NCBI GenBank assembly: GCA_049522565.1
Contig: JBEKNT010000406.1
Coordinates: 1-9,488 of the forward strand
Direction of reading: 5' to 3'
Source: JASHVB01 sp049522565
Lineage (GTDB): Bacteria; Pseudomonadota; Alphaproteobacteria; Acetobacterales; Acetobacteraceae
Length of the DNA stretch: 9,488 nucleotides
Shown here: piece by piece, positions 1 through 6,270 of the stretch
Position numbering within the stretch: position 1 is the stretch's first letter
How the letters are laid out: the number at the start of each line of letters is the position of its first letter
Notes under the pieces: model-generated
The model's database searches: none
The model's input: only the letters and a program-made list of their open reading frames with translations
Told to the model about the DNA's origin: nothing
Made by a program: the position numbers and the translations under genes

Positions 1-1
1 G

Positions 2-1126
2 AACGCCGGGGTGATGGCGGTGTATGCCGGGGGCGGCGCGGTCGATGTGGACGCGGCGCTGGACAACACCGGCTACATCCAGGCGCTGAGCGGGGTGCTG
101 TCGCTGAACGGCGGGGGTTCGTCGGATGCCGGCCACCTGATCGAGGGCTCGGGCGCGGTGCTGCAGTTCGGCACGGCGGCGTCGGGGGTGGGCGGGACGT
201 TCACGGTGACCGGCGGGTTCTACGACGCGGCGGTGACGCAGGTGACCGGCGGGACGCTGGATCTGTCGGCGGCGTCTGGGGCGTCGTTCGGAACGTCGAT
301 GGCGGTGTCGGGGACGGGGGTGCTGGCGCTGGGGAGCCTGTTCGTCGAGGCGAACGCGGTGAGTGTGGGCGCGGGCGGTGGCGGCGGGATGCTGCGCAGC
401 GCCGGAATCGTGGTGGTGAACGGGCCGGCGGTGCTGGGGAGCGGGGTGCTGAGCGGGTCGGGGACGATGGTGCTGGAGGACGGCGGGGCGATCGGCGGGG
501 CGTTGCAGTTGGATGGCGGGCTGACGCTGCAGAACTCCGGGACGCTGGTGTGGAGCGGCGGGTCGATCGCGCTGGGCAGCGGGGATGCGGCGGCGGCGAC
601 GCAGGCCGGGGTGCTGAACAACGTGGCGGTGTTCGATATCGAGACGGATGGGACGCTCAGCAGCCCGGGGGCGGGGACGGTGTTCAACTCGGGGACGATC
701 ACGACTGTCGTGAACGCGGGGATGGACAATACCGGGACGGTCGTTGTCTCGTCGGGGACACTGGCGTTTGGGCAGGCGGTGGGTGGGTCGGGGGCGTTCG
801 TGCTGGACGGGGCGGCGACGCTGGACCTGGTGGACGGCGCCGGGGCGGGCAGCACGATGCAGTTCCTGTATCCGGGCGGCACGCTGGAGACGCAGGCGCT
901 GGGGAGTTTCGCTTCGACCATCTCGGGGTACGCCAGCGGCGACGCGATCGATGCCGCGGCGGTGGGGTACGTGAAGGGGACGACGACGGTGGGGTTCAGC
1001 GGCGGCACGCTGACGGTGACCGACGGAGCGCAGAGCGCGGCGTTCAGCCTGTCCGGCAGCTATGACGTGGCCGGGTTCCAGATCGGCTCGGACGGGCACG
1101 GCGGGACGGGGATTACATACACGTAG
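2..1126 (+). CDS. Large beta-strand-repeat surface/secreted protein, C-terminal part (5' end outside window)
   Basis: The frame is open from the left edge to the TAG at 1124-1126, so this is the C-terminal ~374 residues of a longer protein. It is almost entirely Gly, Ala, Ser, Thr, Val, Leu and Asp, with short alternating hydrophobic strands and recurring turns of the type NTGT-VVVSSGTLAFG and LDGAATLDL, as expected of a right-handed beta-helix adhesin or passenger. The last ~85 residues form a distinct end module (SGYASGDAID, then GGTLTVTDG, then YDVAGFQIGSDGHGGTGIT). I associate that module with giant repeat proteins of alphaproteobacteria. No membrane beta-barrel and no terminal aromatic residue are visible, so a classical autotransporter is unlikely; type I secretion would fit better but is inferred. 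No lysine-rich or cysteine-containing segments are seen. Codon use is heavy in GGG and GCG, unlike the genes to the right. The family-level call is solid; the function as an adhesin is inference. Confidence 0.75.
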   Translation, partial: NAGVMAVYAGGGAVDVDAALDNTGYIQALSGVLSLNGGGSSDAGHLIEGSGAVLQFGTAASGVGGTFTVTGGFYDAAVTQVTGGTLDLSAASGASFGTSMAVSGTGVLALGSLFVEANAVSVGAGGGGGMLRSAGIVVVNGPAVLGSGVLSGSGTMVLEDGGAIGGALQLDGGLTLQNSGTLVWSGGSIALGSGDAAAATQAGVLNNVAVFDIETDGTLSSPGAGTVFNSGTITTVVNAGMDNTGTVVVSSGTLAFGQAVGGSGAFVLDGAATLDLVDGAGAGSTMQFLYPGGTLETQALGSFASTISGYASGDAIDAAAVGYVKGTTTVGFSGGTLTVTDGAQSAAFSLSGSYDVAGFQIGSDGHGGTGITYT

Positions 1127-1162
1127 CGGGGCGGTCCATCGTCACCAACCCCCGTGAGACCA

Positions 1163-1196
1163 ATACACTGGGCGCGCGCGAGCGCGCCCAGTGTAT
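1163..1196 (+). terminator. Perfect 15-bp hairpin downstream of the surface-protein gene
   Basis: ATACACTGGGCGCGC (1163-1177) is the exact reverse complement of GCGCGCCCAGTGTAT (1182-1196), with a 4-nt loop GCGA, which fits the stable GNRA class. It lies 36 bases after the stop of the surface-protein gene. There is no T-run after the right arm, so it is not a canonical intrinsic terminator. It may still act as a transcript end or a 3' stabilising stem, and being nearly symmetric it could serve either strand. Confidence 0.6.
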
Positions 1197-1357
1197 CGTG
1201 GCCGGTGCTGGCGGCCAGCCACGGCTTTCCTTCGTGCCGCGCAGCAAAGTCGTGGGCGACTGGCCGGCGTCGGCCATGACACGAATGCGCCGCCGGAGAG
1301 TCAAACTTTCCAGCGCCTGGAATTATAGATCAGATCATCGGCCGGCGAATCCTTGAG

Positions 1358-1701
1358 CTATTGCGGCGAATTTGAACGGGTGACCGCCGCGCGCAACGGC
1401 GCGGAGGTTGCGACGGACGAACGCCGCCAGTCGTTGCGGAATCGTTTGTTGCCTTCCGCATGCTGCTTCGCCTCGATGATCCCCATCAGGCGTACGGGCG
1501 GGATATATCCGACTGGAACAGCCTATCCGGGAAACCCAGTTCGACCAGCCAATCGTCCTGACCCAAAATTGATCGGATGGGTCCAAGGCCATAGGGTAAT
1601 GCATGCCTCCCTGGCATCACGCCGGTTGGCCGACGCACCGCACCGATTTCGTCGTAATCATACCTGTCGGGGTTACCTTTCGGAGTCTCGATCACAGCCA
1701 T
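1358..1701 (-). pseudogene. Decayed family I inorganic pyrophosphatase
   Basis: Read on the minus strand from the ATG at 1701-1699, the first frame gives MAVIETPKGNPDRYDYDEIG, then LPYGLGPIRSILGQDD and WLVELGFPD. This resembles the N-terminal half of soluble pyrophosphatases (IETPKGSRNKY..., FPYDFGFIPSTLGEDGDPLDVLVL). The frame ends at 1486. A second frame continues the homology as FPG, a TAG stop at 1523-1525, then VPVG and RLMGIIEAKQHAEGNKRFRND, matching the family block RLIGVIEAEQ...RND, and ends at 1358. The gene therefore carries at least one frameshift near 1535 and one internal stop. The metal-binding segment DGDPLDVLV is shortened to DDWLVEL, so aspartates required for Mg-dependent cleavage of diphosphate are missing. 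The C-terminal third is absent or unrecognisable. A weak ribosome-binding site (AGGGA) precedes the ATG. It is not part of the right-hand operon and points the other way. The call rests on several ordered motifs recalled from the family, not an alignment. Confidence 0.62.
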
Positions 1702-2058
1702 GATATCCCTGCGCTCAGGGTCCTCCGTCGGACGGCAGGATAGCGATGCCCGACATCGGCATCCTCGTAATTCTACTGCTCGCAAGCGAATCGGTGGCGA
1801 CGGACGAAATTCGCCAATGGGCGTCGCCGCGTCGTCCAGGCTCCGTTGTGACGTGTGCTGTCAACGCGCTGCGGGACCTCGCGCGATGCTTGCCCCGGCG
1901 ACGGTCGAGCCAGCCCGGAACTCCCGTCCCGGCAGCGCAGTCGGAACCGCTTGGCAGGCCGGGTCCTCGCATGGCGTTTTCCAGCCAGCGCCTTTATCAT
2001 GGTCGCGTGTAATCCCTGACGATAGAAGTGGGTCTCGTCTGCTGCTACTCGATGACCA
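1702..2058. other. Spacer without a recognisable gene
   Basis: Several overlapping open frames exist on both strands, but none has coding-like composition or recognisable motifs; they are rich in Arg, Ser and Pro, as expected of chance frames in GC-rich DNA. It lies between the pyrophosphatase remnant and the operon, so the operon promoter should be near its right end. I could not pick a convincing -35/-10 pair: a TTGGCA at 1951-1956 has no good -10 at 16-18 bases. Confidence 0.5.
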
Positions 2059-2346
2059 ATGGAACAAACGATGCCTGATCTGATTACCCAAACACCTCAG
2101 GAAGCCGAGCTGGCTCAACTTATCGTGAGGACCCTCAACCTCGACGTCGCGGCTGACGCGATCGATCCGCGGACGCCGTTGTTCGCCGATGGGCTTGGAC
2201 TGGATTCGATCGACATTCTCGAACTCGCCCTGGCGATCTCGCAGACCTACGGCGTTCAGCTAAGCGCGGACGACGAGAACAACGAGACGATCTTCCAATC
2301 GCTGCGCAGCTTGAACGACGGCATCCAGCAGCGCCGGCCCGGGTGA
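2059..2346 (+). CDS. Acyl carrier protein of a type II PKS/fatty-acid-like system
   Basis: This 95-residue acidic protein carries the growing or starter acyl chain as a thioester on a phosphopantetheine arm. The attachment motif GLGLDSIDILELALAI is intact, with Ser50 (codon 2206-2208) as the predicted modified residue, and helix I (EAELAQLIVRTLNL) and the PLFADG turn are typical. The GLGLDSID form and the neighbouring genes fit ACPs of aryl-polyene-like clusters (ApeE/ApeF type) better than housekeeping AcpP. The first ATG is at 2059 without a clear ribosome-binding site. ATG 2071 (Met5) has GGA seven bases upstream and could be the true start. The stop at 2344-2346 abuts the next gene's ATG directly, so the two are probably translationally coupled. 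It is the first gene of the operon in this window; aryl-polyene loci often carry two ACPs, but only one is seen here. Confidence 0.9.
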   Translation: MEQTMPDLITQTPQEAELAQLIVRTLNLDVAADAIDPRTPLFADGLGLDSIDILELALAISQTYGVQLSADDENNETIFQSLRSLNDGIQQRRPG

Positions 2347-3003
2347 ATGCGCGCCCTGGCATCCCGCCTCACCGGGGCGATGCTGGTCCTCGCGCTATTG
2401 CTTGCGCCCGTGGCGGCGCATCTCGCCCTGGTGATGCACTATGGAATGACGCTCGCCGGCATCCTGATTGCCGTGCAGGCCGTACTGGTGACCTGGATCG
2501 CGTTGTCATCGGTCATCTCGCGTGCCCTGCGCGTCGGCGCTTGCGGCGCGATCTTCCTCGGCGTGCTTCTCCTCTCGCGCTTCACCGACGGAGGGCCGGT
2601 CGTCGCCGCCTCGGTACCACACGCGATGGCCTATCTCGCGCTGCTGGCGCTGTTCGCCGCTTCGCTCCAGCCGGGACGGGAAGCGGTGGTAACCATCCTG
2701 GCGCGCAAGTCCCGCGGTCGCCTGCCAGCCGAGGTCGTGCGCTATACCCGCCGCGTCACCTGGGCCTGGTGCTGGTTCTTTGTGGCGCAGCTTGTCGGTT
2801 CGCTCACGTTGCTGCTGTTCGCACCGCTTCACGTATGGTCGCTGTTCATCAACCTGTGCAACCTGCCTTTGATCGGTGTCATGCTATGTGCTGAATACGT
2901 CTACCGGCAATGGCGTCATGCCGCGCGGCCACCCGAGCGTCTGATCGACATGGTCCGGATCGTTCGCACCCTCAGGACGGCGCCCGTCCGTGACGACCGA
3001 TAG
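2347..3003 (+). CDS. Small integral membrane protein, COG4648-like
   Basis: This 218-residue hydrophobic protein has about six likely membrane segments (roughly residues 9-29, 36-58, 62-78, 89-107, 139-158 and 163-183). A basic cytoplasmic-looking loop (REAVVTILARKSRGR) lies between segments 4 and 5, and the tail is Arg-rich. The stretch YTRRVTWAWCWFFVAQL followed by LCNLPLIGVMLCAEYVYR resembles the uncharacterised COG4648 family, which commonly sits between the ACP and the AMP-ligase genes in aryl-polyene-type clusters. Its biochemical role is not known. Position suggests it may anchor the ACP or biosynthetic complex at the inner membrane, but that is inference. The start follows the ACP stop with no gap, and the end overlaps the next gene by 14 bases if that gene starts at GTG 2990. 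Confidence 0.75.
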   Translation: MRALASRLTGAMLVLALLLAPVAAHLALVMHYGMTLAGILIAVQAVLVTWIALSSVISRALRVGACGAIFLGVLLLSRFTDGGPVVAASVPHAMAYLALLALFAASLQPGREAVVTILARKSRGRLPAEVVRYTRRVTWAWCWFFVAQLVGSLTLLLFAPLHVWSLFINLCNLPLIGVMLCAEYVYRQWRHAARPPERLIDMVRIVRTLRTAPVRDDR

Positions 3004-4255
3004 CGTGCCGATGACCCGGCTCCCACTGCTCGCCGCGCCACGCCCGGGTTCCACCTTCGCCCGGCGCGTTGATGGTCCGGTCACCGTGGAGACCTTTCTG
3101 GGTGATGTCGCCGCGCTTGCCGCGCAACTGCCGCCATGCCGCCATGTGGTCAATCTTTGCCGCGATCGCTATCGCTTCGCCGTTGGCTTTGCTGCGGCGC
3201 TTTGCCGTCGTCAGGTCAATCTGCTGCCGCCGCACGACGCGCCGGACATGCTCGAACAACTCGCGATCGACTACCCGGACCTCTATTGCCTCACCGACAC
3301 GGCAGCGCCAGCCGGTCGCGCCTCTTTCGAATATCCCTCGGCGTTGCTTCACGCCGCCACGCAACACGCAATGCCCCGCTTTGCGGCCGATCAGCCGGCA
3401 GTGGTGCTGTTCACCTCGGGCTCCACGGGCCTTGGCACCGTGCCGCATCAGCATAGCTACGGGCTCGAATCCGTGCTGATGCTGGCGTTGCAACACGGTC
3501 TGGTGCTGCATGCGGAGCGGCCATTCTTTCCGGCGGATGTCGTCGCTGCGTTGGCCGCCGCGCCGCACCCCCGGCTGCTGGTAACCACGCCGGTGCATTT
3601 GCGGATCCTGCTGGCGCAGCCAGGCGAGTTACCGCAACTCGCAATGCTGCTGTCGGCCACCGCGCCACTGTCCGCCAGCCTCGCGCGCGAAGCCGAGGTG
3701 CGGTTTGCCGCGCCGCTCTACGAAATCTATGGATGTTCTGAGGCGGGGCAGATCGCGGCGCGACGCACCGCGCAGAACGAGGAATGGCGCTGCCTCGCCG
3801 GCATCACGCTGCGCCAGGATGCGGCCGGCACCTGGGCGTCCGGTATTCCGATCGCGGTGGAGACCCTGTTGTCGGACGCCATCGAACTGCGCAACCCCGA
3901 GCAATTCCTGCTGCTTGGGAGAATCGCCGATCTCGTCAACATCGCCGGCAAACGTGCCTCGCTGGCGCATTTGAACCACCATTTGAATGCCATCGACGGT
4001 GTGCTGGACGGCGCCTTTGTCGCCACCGATGACGATGGTGACACCGTCAGTCGGCTGGTTGCCTTCGCGGTTGCGCCCGGCCTCAGCGTCGACGCCATCC
4101 TGACTGAGTTGCGCCAGCGAATCGACGCCGCGTTCCTGCCGCGACCGCTGCATCTCGTCCCGGCATTGCCGCGCAACACGCTGGGCAAGCTGCCGCGCGA
4201 CGAGATCGCGCGCCTGTTGGCCGAAAGCGCACGCGGCAGCGCGGTGAGAGGTTAG
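2990..4255 (+). CDS. AMP-dependent acyl ligase of the aryl-polyene type, with an apparent internal deletion
   Basis: Members of this family activate a carboxylic acid with ATP and load it on an ACP (ApeH-like role). Visible adenylation-superfamily motifs are LFTSGSTG (residues 140-147), YEIYGCSEAGQIA (244-256), LLGRIADLVNIAGKR (308-322) and the C-terminal LPRNTLGKLPRDE with the catalytic-type Lys400. The segment HGLVLHAERPFFPADV is typical of the cluster-associated subgroup. TSGSTG is followed after one residue by GTVPHQHSYGLES (149-161). In relatives as I know them, a segment of roughly 30-40 residues beginning with the xPKPH-like ATP-binding stretch lies between the two. The 421-residue length is short for the subgroup by about that amount. 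The frame is kept, so the protein is made, but nucleotide binding may be impaired. The start is GTG 2990, overlapping the upstream gene; ATG 3011 is the alternative, and neither has a strong ribosome-binding site. Confidence 0.82.
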   Translation: MTTDSVPMTRLPLLAAPRPGSTFARRVDGPVTVETFLGDVAALAAQLPPCRHVVNLCRDRYRFAVGFAAALCRRQVNLLPPHDAPDMLEQLAIDYPDLYCLTDTAAPAGRASFEYPSALLHAATQHAMPRFAADQPAVVLFTSGSTGLGTVPHQHSYGLESVLMLALQHGLVLHAERPFFPADVVAALAAAPHPRLLVTTPVHLRILLAQPGELPQLAMLLSATAPLSASLAREAEVRFAAPLYEIYGCSEAGQIAARRTAQNEEWRCLAGITLRQDAAGTWASGIPIAVETLLSDAIELRNPEQFLLLGRIADLVNIAGKRASLAHLNHHLNAIDGVLDGAFVATDDDGDTVSRLVAFAVAPGLSVDAILTELRQRIDAAFLPRPLHLVPALPRNTLGKLPRDEIARLLAESARGSAVRG

Positions 4256-4258
4256 CCG

Positions 4259-4564
4259 ATGGCCGCGCATGCCGCCGAGTTGCATGTCCGGGCCGACGAA
4301 CCCTCCACCCATGGTCATTTTCCGGGCAATCCGATCGTCCCCGGCGCCGTGCTGCTGCGCGAGGTCCTGCGCATCGTTGCCGCGGATGGCGAGGCGACGT
4401 GTTGCGAGATTCGCTCGGCCAGGTTCTTCCAACCGGTGCGCCCCGGTGACCGCCTGACGCTTCGTTGGGATGCGCAGGAAGCCGGCGATATCTCGTTCGC
4501 CTGTGCAACGGGAATCGCCGAACAGCGCGTGCTGTCCGGCACGATCCGCATGCGGGCCCGGTGA
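4259..4564 (+). CDS. Short 3-hydroxyacyl-ACP dehydratase-like hotdog protein
   Basis: This 101-residue single-hotdog protein has the FabA/FabZ active-site signature HGHFPGNPIVPGAVLL (residues 18-33). His20 (codon 4316-4318) is the expected catalytic histidine. Further on, RFFQPVRPGDRLTL matches the second conserved hotdog block (KF..PV.PGD.L). Proteins like this (ApeI type) remove water from ACP-bound 3-hydroxyacyl intermediates, building the conjugated double bonds of a polyene chain. The acid that follows the catalytic His by 14 residues in FabZ is Arg34 here, with Glu35 next to it. Loss of activity or a family-specific arrangement are both possible. The start ATG lies three bases after the ligase stop and has a good ribosome-binding site (GAGAGG, seven bases upstream). 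The stop overlaps the next start as TGATG. Confidence 0.85.
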   Translation: MAAHAAELHVRADEPSTHGHFPGNPIVPGAVLLREVLRIVAADGEATCCEIRSARFFQPVRPGDRLTLRWDAQEAGDISFACATGIAEQRVLSGTIRMRAR

Positions 4565-5445
4565 TGCCCGGGGCCACGATGCAGGAGGAATGGACGACCC
4601 GCCGCGAGCGCGGCACGGAGCCGCTGATCCGGCTCGCCGTCTGGATCATATTGCGGATCGGCCGGCCCGCCGGACAGGCTTTACTAATACCTGTCTGCGG
4701 ATATTTTTTCCTGTTTTCGCCGCGGTCGCGCGCGGCGTCGCTGGCCTGGTTGTCCCGCGCTTTGGGCCGCCGGCCGACGATATCCGACCGCTGGCGCCAC
4801 TACCGTTGCTTCGCCACCTGCCTGCTGGATCGCGTGCTATTGCTCAACGGCCGCGTCAATCTGTTCGACGTCACCCTGCATGGCGAGGCGGAAATCATCG
4901 CCATGCGCGCGCAGGGCGGCTGCTTCCTGTTCGGCGCCCATGTCGGCAGTTTCGAGGTGGTGCGCGCGGTCGGCCACCACATGGCGGACGCCAGGATAAG
5001 CCTGGTGATGTACCAGGCGAACGCGCGCAAGACGAACGCGGTGCTGCACGCGATCAATCCGGAATTGGCAATGCGGATCATCGGTCTGGGCAGGCCAGGC
5101 TCGATGCTGGCGGTGCGGGACCGGCTGGACGAGGGGCATCTTGTCGGGCTGCTGGCGGACCGTTCGCTGGAAAGCGAGGGACGAACGCGGATACCTTTCT
5201 TCGGGGAGCCGGCGCGCTTTCCCGTCGGACCGTTTCGCATGGCGGCGATGCTCGGGCGGCCGGTGGTGCTGATGCTTGGCTTGTATCGCGGCGACCGGCG
5301 CTATGACATCGTCTTCGAGACAATCTCCGCCAGGCCCAGCGACGAGCCAATCGAGGATACCATGCGGCGCTACGTCCAGCGGCTGGAACACCACTGCCGG
5401 AGTGCGCCGTACAATTGGTTCAACTTCTACGATTTCTGGGCATGA
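4564..5445 (+). CDS. LpxL/HtrB-type lysophospholipid acyltransferase (COG4261-like)
   Basis: This 293-residue inner-membrane acyltransferase has a hydrophobic N-terminal segment (LIRLAVWIILRIG...ALLIPVCGYFFLF). The subgroup signature FSPRSRAASLAWLSRALG follows. The catalytic HX4E motif lies in GAHVGSFEVV, with His126 and Glu131. LVGLLADRSLES includes Asp199-Arg200, and the block FPVGPFRMAAMLGRPVV lies near residues 219-235. Family members transfer acyl chains to lipid A or other lipid acceptors. In polyene loci they are thought to attach the polyene acyl chain to a lipid or sugar-lipid anchor. In some related clusters this domain accompanies a glycosyltransferase; none is seen here. The ATG at 4564 overlaps the dehydratase stop by one base, which I preferred to Met 4579 and to an in-frame ATG at 4465 deep inside the upstream gene. 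Confidence 0.85.
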   Translation: MPGATMQEEWTTRRERGTEPLIRLAVWIILRIGRPAGQALLIPVCGYFFLFSPRSRAASLAWLSRALGRRPTISDRWRHYRCFATCLLDRVLLLNGRVNLFDVTLHGEAEIIAMRAQGGCFLFGAHVGSFEVVRAVGHHMADARISLVMYQANARKTNAVLHAINPELAMRIIGLGRPGSMLAVRDRLDEGHLVGLLADRSLESEGRTRIPFFGEPARFPVGPFRMAAMLGRPVVLMLGLYRGDRRYDIVFETISARPSDEPIEDTMRRYVQRLEHHCRSAPYNWFNFYDFWA

Positions 5446-5478
5446 TGCAGTGTAATACGGGGAAGTCGATGAGGTCAG

Positions 5479-5640
5479 GGGGCTTCCTCCCCCTCCCCGT
5501 GAGGGCTCGGGCCGTGAAGCGGACCAAGGTTGGGGGGAGGGGGGCGTGCGCTCCGAATCCGTCTCCCCACGTCTCTCCTGCAACGGGAGGGGAAGGGCCT
5601 TCCCTGCCTTCCCCGTCTCGCCCACCTTCCCGGACTCGCC
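5479..5640. repeat. GC-rich inverted-repeat intergenic element
   Basis: This is a strongly biased pyrimidine/purine stretch. CCCCCTCCCC (5489-5498) pairs exactly with GGGGAGGGGG (5534-5543) across a 35-nt loop. GGGGAAGG (5589-5596) pairs with CCTTCCCC (5607-5614). Between them, CTCTCCTGCAACGGGAGGGG looks like a decayed third stem. Composition and layout resemble the dispersed palindromic elements scattered between genes in GC-rich proteobacteria. It is the only large gap in an otherwise gapless operon, which suggests insertion. The exact ends are uncertain. Confidence 0.55.
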
Positions 5641-5684
5641 CGAGACGCGCTTATTCGCAACCTGGCGAACAGTTCTGGTTGCCG

Positions 5685-6260
5685 ATGCTGCTTCTTGCGC
5701 TGGGGCTGGCGGGCGCGCCACACGCTGTCTCGGCCGATCCGCCAGCGCCGGCCTTGCGATTGGCACAGCTCATGGCCGATATGCACAGCGTGTCCCACGC
5801 TTCTGCAACCTTCGTCGAACAGAAATTCGTGCAGATGCTCAAACAGCCCCTGCAATCTTCCGGCCGGCTGACCTACGTCGCACCGGACCGGTTGCAGAAG
5901 GAAACCCTCGCGCCGGCCCGATCCGAACTGATCGTCAATGGCGACCACCTGACGGTGCAGCAACCGGACGGCAAGCTGCGCGATATTTCTCTATCCGAAT
6001 TTCCCGAACTCGGCGCCCTGGTCGAAAGCATCCGCGCCACTCTCGCCGGAGACGCGGCAACGCTGTCCCGCTACTACACCCCCACGCTGGCCGGCACCGC
6101 CGATGACTGGTCGCTGCAACTCGAGCCGCGTGACCCGCGGTTGCGCAAGTTGCTGGCGCTGGTCCGTATCCACGGCGACGGAACCAGCATCCGCGCGGTC
6201 GAGACCGTGGATCAGGACGGGGATCGAACCGAGATGACCATCACTCCCGATCCGGAATGA
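5685..6260 (+). CDS. LolA-like outer-membrane lipid/lipoprotein carrier
   Basis: From ATG 5685 this gives a 191-residue exported protein with a hydrophobic leader (MLLLALGLAGAPHAVSA, likely cut before DPP). The LolA-like fold follows: LAQLMADMHSVSHASATFVEQKF, GRLTYVAPDRLQKET, and SELIVNGDHLTV up to residue 91. These are the strands and linkers typical of the LolA-like proteins of aryl-polyene clusters (ApeL type). Such proteins are thought to ferry a lipid-like product across the periplasm, working with the exporter encoded next. The start is uncertain. The frame is open upstream through the GC-rich element to ATG 5442 (a four-base ATGA overlap with the acyltransferase stop) and ATG 5469 (preceded by GGGGA), but those starts would add a Pro/Arg/Ser-rich extension in front of the leader. 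I chose 5685 because it places the leader at the N-terminus, although it lacks a good ribosome-binding site and a basic n-region. TTG 5679 is also possible. Confidence 0.78.
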   Translation: MLLLALGLAGAPHAVSADPPAPALRLAQLMADMHSVSHASATFVEQKFVQMLKQPLQSSGRLTYVAPDRLQKETLAPARSELIVNGDHLTVQQPDGKLRDISLSEFPELGALVESIRATLAGDAATLSRYYTPTLAGTADDWSLQLEPRDPRLRKLLALVRIHGDGTSIRAVETVDQDGDRTEMTITPDPE

Positions 6261-6270
6261 CGCGCGCAAG

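Noticed and set aside
220..1008. Minus-strand frame of 262 residues rich in Pro, Ser, Thr and Val opposite the surface-protein gene
   Set aside because: It is the antisense of Gly/Thr/Val repeat codons; no start signal or motif supports it.
1410..1808. 12-base direct repeat GCGACGGACGAA at 1410-1421 and 1797-1808
   Set aside because: Only the core matches, flanks diverge within a few bases, and a 12-mer can recur by chance in GC-rich DNA; no element ends are seen.
1951..2013. Possible promoter for the operon (TTGGCA at 1951, TGTAAT at 2008)
   Set aside because: The boxes are about 50 bases apart and no partner at 16-18 bases resembles a consensus, so no promoter could be called.
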